A stretch of 64,000 nt of DNA from Planctomycetales bacterium (GCA_027449865.1 DAIDKV010000269.1:18638-82637); one strand, 5' to 3'; shown: positions 9,630 through 20,981, counted from the stretch's first letter. Translations and numbers: made by a program. The notes: generated by a model from the letters alone, not told the origin.

Positions 9630-11528
9630 TCAGTTTTTCCGAGACTGGCCGCTGGTTAGCAGCCTTCGATATTCCAACTGTATGGCACGTCGGGCCTCGG
9701 GTTCGGTTTGGGGATCGGCGGCATCGAGGGCTCGTTTGAGCTCTTCGAGCCGGGCCTGGCGAGCCCGGGCGTCGAGGCGTGCGACGAGTCCATCGAGCCG
9801 ATCGCGCCAGGAGCCGGGTCGAACGCCTTCGGAGAGCGGTGCCGGTTCGGGGATGCTGAGCGCTGTTGTGGCGACGAGGTCGGTCGCCAGGCCGCGAAGA
9901 ATCGGGTCTTCGAGGCGAAGCATCAGGCGATCGTAGGTGGCGGGCACTCCCTCGGAATGCAGATCGTAGCAGGCTTCAAGCAGGGAACGAAGCGGGCCCT
10001 CGAGCAGGCTCGATGGTGAAACGCGGGTCGAGAGCCACTCGACGGCCTCGGGCTCCTCGAGGACCACCTGAAGCAGTTCGCGATCGGATCGGTCGAGATC
10101 GCCCAGCCGGACCGGGGCAGGGGCGAGCGCCGGAGTCTCGAACGGGGGGTTCGCGACCGGAGCGGTCGACGCCCGGACACGCGGGGCCGGTTTCTGGAGA
10201 GTTCGCCGCATACGGGTGAGTGACTCGATCGGGACGCGGAGCCGTCGGGCCAGTTCGTCGAGAATTTTCCCTTCCTTCACTTCGAGTCCGAGGCGATGCG
10301 TTGGCGTGGCCGCATTCATGATTCCGAGGACCCATTCGGCGGCGCGGCGAGTTCCCTCGGCGCCGGCGAGGTCGAAGCGGACACTGGCCCGGTCGACCAG
10401 GTAGGCCAGCGGCTCGGGTGCTCGTTCGACACGCTCGCGGAAGTCGGCCGCGCCCTGGCGGAGCAGGTAATCGCAGGGGTCCTCGCCGGCCGGCAGGGTG
10501 AGCACGCGAAGGTCAAGGTCGGAGCCGAGAAAAAGCTCGAGGGAACGGTCGGCGGCCGACATTCCCGCCTCATCACCGTCGAAGACCAGGGCGACGCGGT
10601 CGGCCAGGCGCTTCAGCCCGACGAGGTGGTCGGGCCCGAGCGCCGTGCCGAGCGTTCCCACCACGTTTTCCAGGCCGGTTTGATGCGCGGCGATCACGTC
10701 GGTGTAGCCCTCGACCACGGCCACCCACCCTTCGCGACGCGCCGCGGCCCTGGCCAGGTCGGCGCCGTAAAGGAGGGTTCGCTTGCGGAACAGTGCCGTC
10801 TCTGGGGTATTGAGATATTTGGCGACATTCCGCCCCTGTTCGGCCATCGCGCGTTCGACGCGGGGGAGGATTCGCCCGCCGAAGCCCACGGCACGACCGT
10901 TCGCATCCCGGATGGGGAAGATCAACCGGCCCCGAAATCGTTCGCGAGCCGGACCACCTTCCTCAGGCCGAACGACCAGCCCTGCTTGCTCCAGCAGTTC
11001 GGGGGCATACCCCTCGCGGCGAGCAAGACCCAGGAGCCAGCCGCGAGCCTCGGGTGCATACCCAAGGGCGAATCGCTCCACGCTCGACCCCGACAACCCC
11101 CTACGTTCCAAGTATGCCAGCGCCTCGGGCGATCCACGCAAGGCGTCGGCAAAAATCCTCGCGGCCCATTCGTTGACGGCAAACAGGTCGGACTTTGACG
11201 GTCCCCGAGGACCGTCGCCGGTCGTCGGCTGTCGCTCCAGGACGACTCCCGCCCGGTCCGCCAGCATGCGCAATGCCTCGGGAAACTCCACTCGCTCGAT
11301 GTTCTTGACAAAGTCGAAGATGTCGCCCCCCGCGCCGCAGCTCCAGCACTTGTAGGACTGGCGCTCCGGATTCAATTCGAGCGACGGATTGTGGTCGTCG
11401 TGAAACGGACAGAGGGCCTTGTACTTGCTACCCACGCGGCGCAGGCTCGGCAGGTAGTCGCCAGCCAGGGCGACGATATCAACCGCGTTCTTGATGGCGC
11501 TCAGCGAGGTATCGGGATGGCGGGGCAC
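9630..11528 (-). CDS. dnaG: DNA primase
   Basis: Makes RNA primers at the replication fork. It has 632 residues from GTG 11528, chosen because GGAGGA lies six bases upstream; the open frame allows six more codons from a TTG. The N-terminal CHC2 zinc finger has ligands Cys40, His43, Cys61 and Cys64. The TOPRIM catalytic core shows [16 protein letters not shown] with the catalytic Glu and [13 protein letters not shown] with the DxD metal site (about 260-330). The remaining 230 residues correspond to the helicase-binding end and are poorly conserved, as usual. It is followed by rpoD after 47 bp, with a strong promoter about 135 bp upstream. Confidence 0.97.
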   Translation of the reverse strand: MPRHPDTSLSAIKNAVDIVALAGDYLPSLRRVGSKYKALCPFHDDHNPSLELNPERQSYKCWSCGAGGDIFDFVKNIERVEFPEALRMLADRAGVVLERQPTTGDGPRGPSKSDLFAVNEWAARIFADALRGSPEALAYLERRGLSGSSVERFALGYAPEARGWLLGLARREGYAPELLEQAGLVVRPEEGGPARERFRGRLIFPIRDANGRAVGFGGRILPRVERAMAEQGRNVAKYLNTPETALFRKRTLLYGADLARAAARREGWVAVVEGYTDVIAAHQTGLENVVGTLGTALGPDHLVGLKRLADRVALVFDGDEAGMSAADRSLELFLGSDLDLRVLTLPAGEDPCDYLLRQGAADFRERVERAPEPLAYLVDRASVRFDLAGAEGTRRAAEWVLGIMNAATPTHRLGLEVKEGKILDELARRLRVPIESLTRMRRTLQKPAPRVRASTAPVANPPFETPALAPAPVRLGDLDRSDRELLQVVLEEPEAVEWLSTRVSPSSLLEGPLRSLLEACYDLHSEGVPATYDRLMLRLEDPILRGLATDLVATTALSIPEPAPLSEGVRPGSWRDRLDGLVARLDARARQARLEELKRALDAADPQTEPEARRAIQLEYRRLLTSGQSRKN

Positions 11529-11965
11529 CGGGTCCTCCTGCCACAAGGGGGCTCAGGCCCGGATCCATGGTCCGCGGTTAGCCGACCCCGGACGGGTTGC
11601 CCGAAAAGCGGTCGGATGCCCGCTCACCGTGCCCAACAGTTTTCTCGGCGGCGTCAGTCGAATTATAGCCCGACCCCAAAATGCGTCAAGTTTGTCCAAC
11701 GTCGGGCCGACACGGCTCTGCTCGGCCTAAGCCCCATCCATAAAAAGACTTATGCCGGACTTTCTCGCCCGTCGAGGCGGCTCCGGCCGTGGGCCGCCGA
11801 GACTCTCTAGCCCCTTGACTTTGCCGAATCTCTCGTTCCTACCCCCTCCAGAGGGCCTTCCTGACCCCCTGGCTGCCCGTTTTGTTGTCCCGTAAACCAG
11901 GTGTCCAAGTCAAGAGGTCGCCAGTAAATTTCTGGTTTGGGCGGGGGTGGTCGGGGAACTGACGA
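11529..11965. other. Intergenic region carrying the dnaG promoter
   Basis: This 437 bp gap lies between the HtrA-type protease stop (minus strand) and dnaG. It holds the dnaG promoter (11662-11689, listed separately). The part nearer the protease has only a short imperfect palindrome (CCAGTAAATTTCTGG at about 11919-11933) and no convincing T-run terminator. I find no RNA gene or coding frame I can support. Confidence 0.5.
11662..11689 (-). promoter_or_regulatory. Sigma-70-type promoter of dnaG-rpoD
   Basis: On the minus strand TTGACG (11684-11689) is followed after 16 bases by a perfect TATAAT (11662-11667). Initiation near 11655 would leave a leader of about 125 bases before the dnaG GTG. 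It has the same layout as the trxA promoter. Together with the terminator at 7862-7895 it outlines a dnaG-rpoD transcript. Confidence 0.75.
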
Positions 11966-13486
<1,521 letters not shown>

Positions 13487-13682
13487 CTTTTCTAGGTCCC
13501 TGGGTGCTAGAGTCCGACTCGGAGAGCTTGACATAAGGAGTTTATGCGGCCGGATGCTGGCTTCGATAGGGGAGTATGCCAGACGGCTTGTCGCGGATCG
13601 CGGCCCGAGTCGATGATGGAGGACGAAGAACGCAAGGGCGACGGATCCAGGGACCGGGCGGACGAGAAGGGCGAGAACGTCG

Positions 13683-15557
13683 ATGTGTGGAATCGCGGGG
13701 TTCGTCGCGGGCGACGGGGCCGATCGCGGGATTGTGGAGCGGATGACCGGGGCGCTGGCGCATCGGGGCCCCGACGGCGAGGGCTTCCACGTTGGGGGGC
13801 CGGTCGCGCTCGGGCATCGCCGGCTCTCGATCATCGACGTCGAGGGGGGCGCCCAGCCGATGGCGAACGAGGACGGGACCATCTGGGTGACCTACAACGG
13901 CGAACTCTACAACGAAGTCGAGCTGCGCCGCGAACTGGAAGCCAGGGGACATCGATATCGGACCTCGTCCGACACCGAGAGCCTTGTCCACCTTTATGAA
14001 GAAGAAGGCCCCGAGTTCGTCCGGCGACTCAACGGGATGTTTGCCCTGGCGCTCTGGGATTCACGACGGAGCCGGCTGGTGCTCGCGCGTGACCGGATGG
14101 GCCAGAAGCCGCTCTTTTACGCGGAGTTGCCTGGTGGCGGGCTCGCGTTTGGGTCGGAGCCGAAGGCGGTTCTGGCACATCCCGAGGTTGGACGGTCGCT
14201 CGACCGGGGTGGGCTGGCCCAGTACCTCTTTTACGAGTATGTCCCGGCGCCTGGCTCGATCTGGCGGTCCTTGCGGAAGCTGCCGAGGGCCCATCGGCTT
14301 GTCTGGGAGGGCGGGACGCTCCGGATCGATCGATACTGGGAGCCGCCTCGGGCCCTCGCGTTGACGGAGGTTCCCGATTTTGAGACGGCGTCCGAACGGT
14401 TCTGGGAGGAGTTTCGCGCCTCGGTGGCGCGACACCGGCGTTCCGACGTCCCACTGGGCGTCTTCCTTTCGGGAGGCGTTGATTCGTCGAGCGTCGCGGC
14501 GGCGCTCTGCCAGGTTGAGCCGGCTCGGGGCATTCAGACATTCTCGATAGGGTTCGAGGATCCGAGCTTTGACGAGAGCGGGCACGCGCGAGTTGTTGCC
14601 GAGCACCTCGGCACCAACCATCACGAGAAGACATTCTCGATTGCGACCGCGATGGAGTTGCTTCCCGAGGTGGCCGGCTGGCTCGACGAGCCGTTCGGCG
14701 ACGCCTCGATCCTGCCGACCCACCTTCTGAGCCGGTTCGCGAGGGAATCGGTGAAGGTCGTCCTCGGCGGCGACGGCGCCGATGAGTTGCTCGCCGGCTA
14801 CCCGACTTTTGCCGCCGAGCGCGTGGCCGGGATCTTCCGGCGACTTCCCGGCCGGGTCCGGGCGCTGGCCGGCGCGGCGGTGAGCAGGCTTCCGGTCGAT
14901 CATCGTAACATTAGCCTCGACTTTCAGTTGAAGCAGTTTCTCCGCGGAGCCGCCGAGCCGCTTCCGCTGGCCCACCAGCGCTGGATCGGCTCGTTTTCGG
15001 GCGACGAGGTCGGCGAGATCCTCGTCGACGGCGATCCGATCGGTGTGGAGTCTGAGCACCTCCGCCGGGCCTCCGGGGTTGCCGCCGGGCCCGATCCGCT
15101 CGCGGATTCGCTGGCTCTCTACCAGGAAACCTATTTGCCCGAGGACATTCTGACGAAGGTCGATCGGGCGAGCATGGCCTGCGGGCTGGAAGTTCGGGCG
15201 CCGTTTCTCGACGCCCGGCTGGTCGATTTCGTCCAGGTGCTTCCCTCGTCGTACAAGTATGGGCGGCGGACCACCAAACGCCTCCTGAAATCCGCGGCGG
15301 CCCGGCATCTGCCGGCCTCGATTCTGGCCAGGCCCAAGAAGGGATTTGGCATCCCGGTCGCTCGATGGCTTCTCGGGCCGCTCGCGCCAATGGTCGACCA
15401 GCTTCTCGGGCGGGAGCATCTCCATCGGCAGGGGATCTTCCGGCCCGATGTGGTCGCCCGACTCATCGAGCAGCACCGCGCGGGAGTTCGAGACAACCGG
15501 AAGCCGCTCTGGACCCTTCTGATGTTCCAGCTCTGGTGCGATCGGTGGCTCACCTGA
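13683..15557 (+). CDS. asnB: Asparagine synthase, glutamine-hydrolysing
   Basis: Transfers glutamine-derived ammonia to a carboxylate activated with ATP, normally making asparagine. It has 624 residues. MCGIAGF places the nucleophile at Cys2 after Met removal, and the glutaminase domain spans about 2-205 (RRLSIID, YNGELYNEVELR). The synthetase domain starts near 235, with the PPi loop LSGGVDSSS (about 262-270), SIGFEDPSFDES, GGDGADELLAGY and LEVRAPFLD. Related enzymes amidate other substrates in cell-surface polysaccharide loci, but no such genes are adjacent. It is divergent from the HtrA-type protease over a 196 bp shared upstream region, and the metallophosphoesterase follows after 76 bp. 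Confidence 0.94.
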   Translation: MCGIAGFVAGDGADRGIVERMTGALAHRGPDGEGFHVGGPVALGHRRLSIIDVEGGAQPMANEDGTIWVTYNGELYNEVELRRELEARGHRYRTSSDTESLVHLYEEEGPEFVRRLNGMFALALWDSRRSRLVLARDRMGQKPLFYAELPGGGLAFGSEPKAVLAHPEVGRSLDRGGLAQYLFYEYVPAPGSIWRSLRKLPRAHRLVWEGGTLRIDRYWEPPRALALTEVPDFETASERFWEEFRASVARHRRSDVPLGVFLSGGVDSSSVAAALCQVEPARGIQTFSIGFEDPSFDESGHARVVAEHLGTNHHEKTFSIATAMELLPEVAGWLDEPFGDASILPTHLLSRFARESVKVVLGGDGADELLAGYPTFAAERVAGIFRRLPGRVRALAGAAVSRLPVDHRNISLDFQLKQFLRGAAEPLPLAHQRWIGSFSGDEVGEILVDGDPIGVESEHLRRASGVAAGPDPLADSLALYQETYLPEDILTKVDRASMACGLEVRAPFLDARLVDFVQVLPSSYKYGRRTTKRLLKSAAARHLPASILARPKKGFGIPVARWLLGPLAPMVDQLLGREHLHRQGIFRPDVVARLIEQHRAGVRDNRKPLWTLLMFQLWCDRWLT

Positions 15558-15633
15558 GCCGGTCGGTGTTGCGTCCGACGATCAATTCCGCGAAACTATC
15601 GCCCGCTCCCAATGTCCCGCGAGCCCATAACCG

Positions 15634-16398
15634 ATGCGGATCCTGGTCGTCTCCGATATCCACGCAAACTGGCACGCCCTTCGCGCGGTTGACCAGCCGT
15701 TCGACATCTGCGTCTGCCTCGGCGACCTGGTCGACTACGGTCCCGACCCGGCCCCCTGTGTGCGCTGGGTGATGAAGAACGCGACGTTCGCCATCCGGGG
15801 CAACCACGATCACGGCGTCGCGCAGAGCATTCCCGTCAACGGCGAGACCGGGTTCCGCTACCTGACGAAGGCGTCGCGACCCTCGATGTGGGAGGCCCTT
15901 GGCCCCGAGGAGCGACGATACCTGCTGCAGCTTCCGGTCACCCAGCGCTGCACGATAGGGGGCAAACGGTTCCTGCTGGTCCATGCAACGCCCCGCGACC
16001 CGCTCGACGAGTATCTTCTAAAAGACCCTGCGACCTGGGCCAAGCGGCTTCAGAACGTGGAGGCCGATATTGTCTGTGTTGGCCACACACACATGCAATT
16101 CAATCTGGAGGTCAACGGGACGATTGTCTTGAACCCGGGGAGCGTGGGACTTCCGCGGGACGGTGATCCCCGAGCCGCCTTCGCGATCATCGACGACGGC
16201 AAGATTGAGCTGAGGCGGGTGGGATACCCGATCGAGGCGACCATTGCGCAGGTGGAGGCGATGCCCTGGCCGCAGCGGGCCAAGGACATGATGGCGCATG
16301 TCCTGCGCGTTGGTCGTCTGCCGACCCATGACGGTCCCGGTATGGCGACGGCGTCGGAAGCCTCTGGAACGCCCGACGTCTCCCGGGACGCCGAGTGA
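15634..16398 (+). CDS. Metallophosphoesterase (YfcE/MJ0936-like)
   Basis: This is a 254-residue cytosolic phosphoesterase with the full calcineurin-like metal-site set: SDIHANWHAL (Asp and His, about 8-17), LGDLVDYG (second Asp), RGNHD (Asn-His), VHATP, GHTHMQF (terminal His pair) and NPGSVGLPRDGD. This order is typical of the small bacterial YfcE-type enzymes that hydrolyse phosphodiesters. The natural substrate is not predictable. It lies 76 bp after asnB on the same strand and converges with thrC, 17 bp apart. The last 30 residues are low-complexity and probably disordered. Confidence 0.88.
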   Translation: MRILVVSDIHANWHALRAVDQPFDICVCLGDLVDYGPDPAPCVRWVMKNATFAIRGNHDHGVAQSIPVNGETGFRYLTKASRPSMWEALGPEERRYLLQLPVTQRCTIGGKRFLLVHATPRDPLDEYLLKDPATWAKRLQNVEADIVCVGHTHMQFNLEVNGTIVLNPGSVGLPRDGDPRAAFAIIDDGKIELRRVGYPIEATIAQVEAMPWPQRAKDMMAHVLRVGRLPTHDGPGMATASEASGTPDVSRDAE

Positions 16399-16415
16399 AC
16401 GGCCCGGCGAGGCGT

Positions 16416-17684
16416 TTACAGACCGCCGTCGAGCAGGTGTCGGATGGTCGGGAGGTATTTCTCGGCCGAGGCGGTGTTCACCAGGACGACGCGATCGCCC
16501 GGGCCGATCAGGCCGCGGTCGGCCAGTATCGGGAGAGCGGCGAGGGTAGCGGCGCCCTCGGGGGACCAGGCGAAGCGGCGGTCGCGCCACTCATCGTGAA
16601 TGGTGGTCGCGATGGTTTCCTCGGGGATGGTCAGGGCGCATCCGCCCGACTTTCGGATGATTTTCAGCACGTTGACGTGGCCGACGTTCTGCGCGACGTT
16701 GAGTCCGGTGGCGATCGTCTTGCCGGGGGGCAGGGGCTCGATGTCGGGAGCACCCGAGTCGAAGGCGCGCACGATCGGGGTACTGGCCGGACTCTGCACG
16801 CAGACCATCCGGGGACGGTCGGACCCGATCAGACCGAGCGACTCCAGTTCGTCGAACGCCTTCGCCATCCCGACGACGCCGGTTCCGCCGCCGGTTGGGT
16901 AGACGATCACGTCGGGGAGTTCCCACTTTCGATGGGCGAGGCGGTCGCCGGCCGGCTCGGCCATCTCCAGCCCGAGCGTCTTCTTCCCCTCGGTTCGCCA
17001 GCCTGGTTCCTGGAAAGTCGCCACGCTGAAATAGCCACGGGGCAGGTACTCTTCCCGGATCCTTCGGGCACAATCGACGATTGTTCCCGCGACCAGTTCG
17101 AGCTTGACGTTCTCGGGGTGAAGCTTGGCGAAGGCCGCGACCTTGCCGAGGACGGGCAGGTCTGTATCCGGCGACATCGCAATGATCGCCTCGATACCCG
17201 CGGCGACGGCGTACTCGGCGAGTGAGTCACCGGCGTTCCCCTGAGTCGGAACGGCCAGGCGATGGAGACCGAGCGCCCGGGCCATCGCCACGGTCATCAC
17301 CATCCCACGATCCTTGAAGGAGAGCGTGGGATTCCCGCCAAATCCGGCATGGTGCTTCCCCTCATCCTTGACCTCGAGCCGGCAACCGATTTGATCGGCG
17401 ATCGGGTGAGTGTAGGGAAGGGCGGGGGTGTGGCCCTCGCCGAGCGTTGGGATCCATTTCCGGTCTTCGGGATCGTCGAAGTCGAGCGGAAGGAGACCGC
17501 CGAATCGCCAGAGGCTCGGACGATTGGGATTCCACCAGCCGTCGGCCCCCCGCTCGGCCCGGAGGCGTTCCAGATCCATGACAATCTGCACAGGCCGGTT
17601 GTCCCGCTCGCAGAGGTTCATGATCCGGTCGGCCGGATACTGGGCCCCGCAGACCGAGCAGGAGAGGTGCGAAACATATCTCAT
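16416..17684 (-). CDS. thrC: Threonine synthase
   Basis: PLP enzyme converting O-phosphohomoserine to threonine. It has 422 residues of the fold-type II family. An N-terminal metal-ribbon-like segment has Cys9, Cys12 and Cys25 (CSVCGAQYP, NLCERDN), seen in many bacterial threonine synthases. The PLP lysine is Lys124 in NPTLSFKDRGM, the phosphate loop is near PTQGNAGDSLA, and the glycine loop PTGGGTGVVG follows around residue 250. It starts with ATG at 17684. Neighbours on both sides are on the plus strand, so it is probably monocistronic. A distant possibility is a cysteate or diaminopropionate enzyme of the same fold, but the length and ribbon favour ThrC. Confidence 0.9.
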   Translation of the reverse strand: MRYVSHLSCSVCGAQYPADRIMNLCERDNRPVQIVMDLERLRAERGADGWWNPNRPSLWRFGGLLPLDFDDPEDRKWIPTLGEGHTPALPYTHPIADQIGCRLEVKDEGKHHAGFGGNPTLSFKDRGMVMTVAMARALGLHRLAVPTQGNAGDSLAEYAVAAGIEAIIAMSPDTDLPVLGKVAAFAKLHPENVKLELVAGTIVDCARRIREEYLPRGYFSVATFQEPGWRTEGKKTLGLEMAEPAGDRLAHRKWELPDVIVYPTGGGTGVVGMAKAFDELESLGLIGSDRPRMVCVQSPASTPIVRAFDSGAPDIEPLPPGKTIATGLNVAQNVGHVNVLKIIRKSGGCALTIPEETIATTIHDEWRDRRFAWSPEGAATLAALPILADRGLIGPGDRVVLVNTASAEKYLPTIRHLLDGGL

Positions 17685-18068
17685 GGGATGTTCCCTGTTT
17701 ACGTCGAGCGGCGGCGACTGGGCCGGCGACGACTTCGGAATCCTTACAAAAAATCCGGGGCGACCGAATGCGGAGGCGTTGGGTTGCGTCTAGAACGGGG
17801 AAGCCTTCGAGGCGGAGTGAGAATCAGGCTGCCCCCAGCCCGTCCGGGACTGTTTCGCCGAGGTTCCGGCCCATCTCCTCGCTAGGCTCTCGGCTTCCCT
17901 CGGAGCCCGGCAACGATCGTTCTGGACAGAGTGCGTGGTCTCACGTTCTCCGTTTCGATCGGTCCGGCAAGGCCCGTCCGGGAAACACCCGTCCCGGCCG
18001 CCGGATGGCCGTGCTACCTCGTCCTCTCGATCTCCACGTTCTCGCAGTCGGCTCGAAAGGTCAACACC
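17685..18068. other. Divergent intergenic region, nothing identified
   Basis: This 384 bp gap separates thrC (minus) from the Gly/Met-repeat gene (plus) and must hold both promoters. I could not find a convincing -35/-10 pair on either strand. A short A-rich stretch (ACAAAAAATCC, near 17746-17757) is the only low-GC spot. No RNA gene or small coding frame can be supported. The upstream open frame of the next gene (from 17931) lacks a ribosome site and has no resemblance to its signal peptide. Confidence 0.45.
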
Positions 18069-19640
18069 ATGCAAGTAATCCGGTCGTTCCGCTCCCTCCT
18101 GGCCGGTGCCTTGTTTCTGTCGGCACCCGCGCTGCTTCCCGCCCAGGAGGCCGCGAAGAATCCCTCGAACACGACGAAATCCACGACCCCGTCCGAGGTC
18201 CCGACCTATAACCTGATCGACGCCGCCCGCAAGGGACTGGTGGACGTCAAGGCCCGAGGGACCGGAGACGGCCGCGTGACGATCTCCGTCACGAACCGAT
18301 CCAAGAAGAACCTCCGCGTCGTCCTTCCTCCGGGCCTCGTCGCCCAGTCCGCCACCGGCCAGATGGGCGGCATGATGGGCGGCATGGGCGGTGGTATGGG
18401 CGGCATGGGCGGTGGTATGGGTGGCATGGGCGGTGGTATGGGCGGCATGGGCGGTGGTATGGGCGGCGGCATGATGGGCGGTGGTATGGGTGGCGGCATG
18501 ATGGGCGGTGGCACCATGCCTCCCATGATGGGCATGATGACCCTCGCCCGAATGATCATGTACTTCTGCGGCGACTACGATAGCTGGGATCAGCGCAGCC
18601 TCATGATGGGCATGGGCGGCGGCATGATGGGTGGTATGGGTGGCATGGGCGGCATGGGTGGCATGGGCGGCGGCATGATGGGCGGCATGGGTGGTGGGAT
18701 GCGTTCCGTGCCTCCCTCGACGCTTTCGGCCGCCGATTTGAAGCCTCGCCAGACGCGGAACCTGCCGACGCGGATGGTGAGTCTTTCGGGTCCGAATCCC
18801 GAGACGGGGCTGACGCTGCCGCAGGAGGGGGAGCCGGTGCAGTTGCTCGGCGACGCGGCGGATGCGAACGTGAATCCGTTGGTCCAGAAGGCGCTCCGGC
18901 GGTTGGCGACGGAGAAGGTGCCGACCTCGGTCTCGCAACTGGTGATGTGGCGGCTGACCTCGAATCTGGAGTGGGATCAGATCGCTGGTCTGGCCGCGTG
19001 GGCGAATCCTTACGAGTTGACGCTGGCCCGTGAGTTTGTGGCTGGGATCGAGGCGGAGCAGGCGGATGAGCGGGGCTCGCTGCTCTTCCAGGTCGAGGCG
19101 GCTGATGAGTCGAGCCGGACGATGGCCGACTCGCTGACGAAGGCGCTCGACGGCCAGACGGTGCTGGGTCTTCGGGCGAAGATGGGGGTTCCTGCTCAGC
19201 CGATGGGTCCGGCGGTGGCCTGCCGGGTCCGGATCAAGGCGGGTGAGGCGACCGTTCAGGTGGCGACCAGCGACGGACCGGCCCGGAAGTGGGTGGCGTT
19301 CGGGAAGTTCTCGGTCAAGGCCGATGACGCGGCGAAGCTCGCCGATGGCGTTGCCGAGGGGATTATTGGCCGGCTCGTCCGGGCTCAGATGTCGAAGGGC
19401 CACCACGAGAAGGGCAAGATGGTCTACCTGGTCCGGATCGACAACGCGTCGCCGATGATCCTCAGCGGCCTGGCCCTTCAGGGCGCCGGCAGCAAGCCGA
19501 CCGATCCCTCCCGGCCGATGACCAGCCTGGGCATCCCGCCGAGGAAGTATCTGACGATCCCCGCCAGCGAGGACGTCGTCAAGGCTCTTGGCCTGAAGCA
19601 GGGCATCCGCGTCACGGCGCTGGACCTCAGCGGCCTTTGA
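18069..19640 (+). CDS. Exported protein with a Gly/Met-rich repeat block
   Basis: Function unknown. It has 523 residues from ATG 18069 (AAAGGT upstream). A signal peptide covers about 1-26 (RSLLAGALFLSAPALLPAQ). Residues 45-95 form a small beta-rich segment (VDVKARGTGDGRVTISV). Residues 99-211 are dominated by GGM, GGMGG and GGGMMGG repeats, interrupted by a hydrophobic MPPMMGMMTLARMIMYFCGDYDSW island. The rest (about 215-523) is an ordinary soluble region with alternating helices and strands and no known motif. Met-rich repeats can bind copper(I) or act as oxidant sinks, but this is only a possibility. The repeat DNA is nearly periodic, so its copy number may vary between strains. A hairpin follows the stop. 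Confidence 0.8.
   Translation: MQVIRSFRSLLAGALFLSAPALLPAQEAAKNPSNTTKSTTPSEVPTYNLIDAARKGLVDVKARGTGDGRVTISVTNRSKKNLRVVLPPGLVAQSATGQMGGMMGGMGGGMGGMGGGMGGMGGGMGGMGGGMGGGMMGGGMGGGMMGGGTMPPMMGMMTLARMIMYFCGDYDSWDQRSLMMGMGGGMMGGMGGMGGMGGMGGGMMGGMGGGMRSVPPSTLSAADLKPRQTRNLPTRMVSLSGPNPETGLTLPQEGEPVQLLGDAADANVNPLVQKALRRLATEKVPTSVSQLVMWRLTSNLEWDQIAGLAAWANPYELTLAREFVAGIEAEQADERGSLLFQVEAADESSRTMADSLTKALDGQTVLGLRAKMGVPAQPMGPAVACRVRIKAGEATVQVATSDGPARKWVAFGKFSVKADDAAKLADGVAEGIIGRLVRAQMSKGHHEKGKMVYLVRIDNASPMILSGLALQGAGSKPTDPSRPMTSLGIPPRKYLTIPASEDVVKALGLKQGIRVTALDLSGL
18361..18710 (+). repeat. Coding Gly/Met repeat tract
   Basis: Direct near-repeats of GGCATGGGCGGTGGTATG and related units encode GGM-type peptides inside the exported protein. 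The tract comes in two blocks (about 18363-18510 and 18604-18700) separated by about 90 bp of non-repetitive coding sequence. All units keep the reading frame and differ mostly at third positions. Confidence 0.9.
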
Positions 19641-19679
19641 TCGCGGGCGGAAGAATCTTCTTCGGCAACAGAAGAATTC

Positions 19680-19727
19680 GGACCGGGTGGGAAGGCGGAT
19701 GGCCTTCCTGTCCGGTCCCTTTGCTTT
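19680..19727 (+). terminator. Hairpin between convergent genes, probable terminator
   Basis: GGACCGG (19680-19686) pairs with CCGGTCC (19712-19718), and inside it GGAAGGC pairs with GCCTTCC across a short internal loop. On the plus strand it is followed by CTTTGCTTT, an imperfect T-tract. It sits between the stops of the Gly/Met-repeat gene and the M16 peptidase gene and may act on both strands. Confidence 0.55.
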
Positions 19728-19742
19728 CATCGATCGATGGTT

Positions 19743-20981
19743 TCAGGCGGGAGGCTGGATCTCGGTGGTCGGGCCGACCGAGACGATTGTCATGGGCCAG
19801 AGGGGCCATTCGCCGAGCAGGCGGCGGATGTCGTCGGAGGTCACTCGGCCGAAGGCCTCCAGCTCCTGTTCGACCGAAATGTACGCCCGGTGGTACATCC
19901 AGTGGAACCCCAGCGAGGCCAGCCGTCCCATCGGCCGTTCGCTCCGAAGGACGGAGCGGGCCAGCACCTTGTTCTTCGCCTGGACGAGCTCTTCTTCGGT
20001 CGGGCCCTCGCTCATGAGGCCTCGATAGACGTCGGCGACCCGTTCGAGGTTCACTCGGGTTGAGTCGGGTTCGCAGCTCAGGAAGGTGAAGAAGGCGCCG
20101 GACTGGTTGTAGTCCTGGTACGAGAGTTCCGCACCATCGGCGTGGCCGGGATCGATCAGGGCCCAGTAGAGCCGAGAGCCGGTGTGGTCGCCGAGGATGG
20201 TGGCGAGGAGGTGGGCGGCGTATCGGTCGGGGGATTCGAGCGGCGGGCCGTCGGCGACGCCGACAACCGTCTGCTGCTGGTCCTCGGCCCGGAGGATGGC
20301 GCGAAACGCGCCCGAGCCATGCGCGGGGACGGCCTGGCGTGAGGCGGGTCCTCCCTTCCAGTGCCCGCAATGCTTCTCGGCGAGGTCGAGCAGCGGCTGC
20401 CACTGGCCCTTGCCGGCGAAGGCCAGGACGATGTTCGCGGGGCTATAGCGGCGGTCGAAATAGTCGCGCATCTGGGGCGCCGACATCGCGGTGATCGATT
20501 CGACGGTTCCGAGGATGCTGTTTCCGAGCGGATGTCCGCCGTAATGGGCGGTCTTGGCCGCCTCGTAGGCGACCGACATTGGGTTGTCGAGGTACATCCG
20601 GATTTCCTCGACGATCACCTGTTTCTCGGTCTCGAAGTCCTCGTCGCGGAGCGAGGGTCGAAGGATATCGGAGAGGACGTCGAACGAGGCGGGAAGGTAT
20701 TCCGGCAGGCAGGTCACGTGATAGAAGGTGTCTTCCTCGGAGGTCTGGGCGTTGTGCTTGGCGCCGACGCGGTCGAAGTCGCGGTTGACGGCGAGGGCGT
20801 CGCGGCGATCGGTTCCCTTGAAGGTCATGTGTTCGAGGAAGTGCGAGACGCCGGCGACCTCACTCGACTCGTCGCGGCTACCGGCCTTGACGAAGAATCC
20901 GGCCGCGACCGAGTGCGCCCGATCGTTCAGCTCGGCGATCACCTGCAATCCGTTCGGAAGAGTCGTCTGGTGGAACGGCAT
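19743..20981 (-). CDS. M16 zinc peptidase, catalytic-type subunit
   Basis: It has 412 residues in the pitrilysin/MPP fold with two tandem halves. The inverted zinc motif HFLEH is present (His47, Glu50, His51 in VSHFLEHMTFKGT), with the third ligand Glu125 in EKQVIVEEIRMY at the usual 74-residue spacing. The second half is weaker at the R/Y substrate-binding pair seen in full-length active enzymes (here SRLYWALIDPG). No signal peptide is visible. The upstream gene on the same strand encodes the complementary subunit without the zinc motif, so the active form is probably a heterodimer. It starts with ATG at 20981, and a hairpin follows the stop. Confidence 0.92.
   Translation of the reverse strand: MPFHQTTLPNGLQVIAELNDRAHSVAAGFFVKAGSRDESSEVAGVSHFLEHMTFKGTDRRDALAVNRDFDRVGAKHNAQTSEEDTFYHVTCLPEYLPASFDVLSDILRPSLRDEDFETEKQVIVEEIRMYLDNPMSVAYEAAKTAHYGGHPLGNSILGTVESITAMSAPQMRDYFDRRYSPANIVLAFAGKGQWQPLLDLAEKHCGHWKGGPASRQAVPAHGSGAFRAILRAEDQQQTVVGVADGPPLESPDRYAAHLLATILGDHTGSRLYWALIDPGHADGAELSYQDYNQSGAFFTFLSCEPDSTRVNLERVADVYRGLMSEGPTEEELVQAKNKVLARSVLRSERPMGRLASLGFHWMYHRAYISVEQELEAFGRVTSDDIRRLLGEWPLWPMTIVSVGPTTEIQPPA

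Noticed and set aside
14061..15476. A 471-codon minus-strand open frame opposite asnB
   Set aside because: Antisense shadow; asnB is complete on the plus strand.
18361..18710. A repeat array that might be taken for CRISPR or a minisatellite
   Set aside because: Units are all in frame, differ mostly at third positions, and encode GGM peptides; there are no spacers of constant length and no cas genes.
17790..19730. A His-rich 646-codon open frame on the minus strand
   Set aside because: It is the antisense of the GGM repeat gene (GGC/ATG repeats read as GCC/CAT, i.e. Ala/His). The plus-strand frame has a signal peptide and ribosome site.
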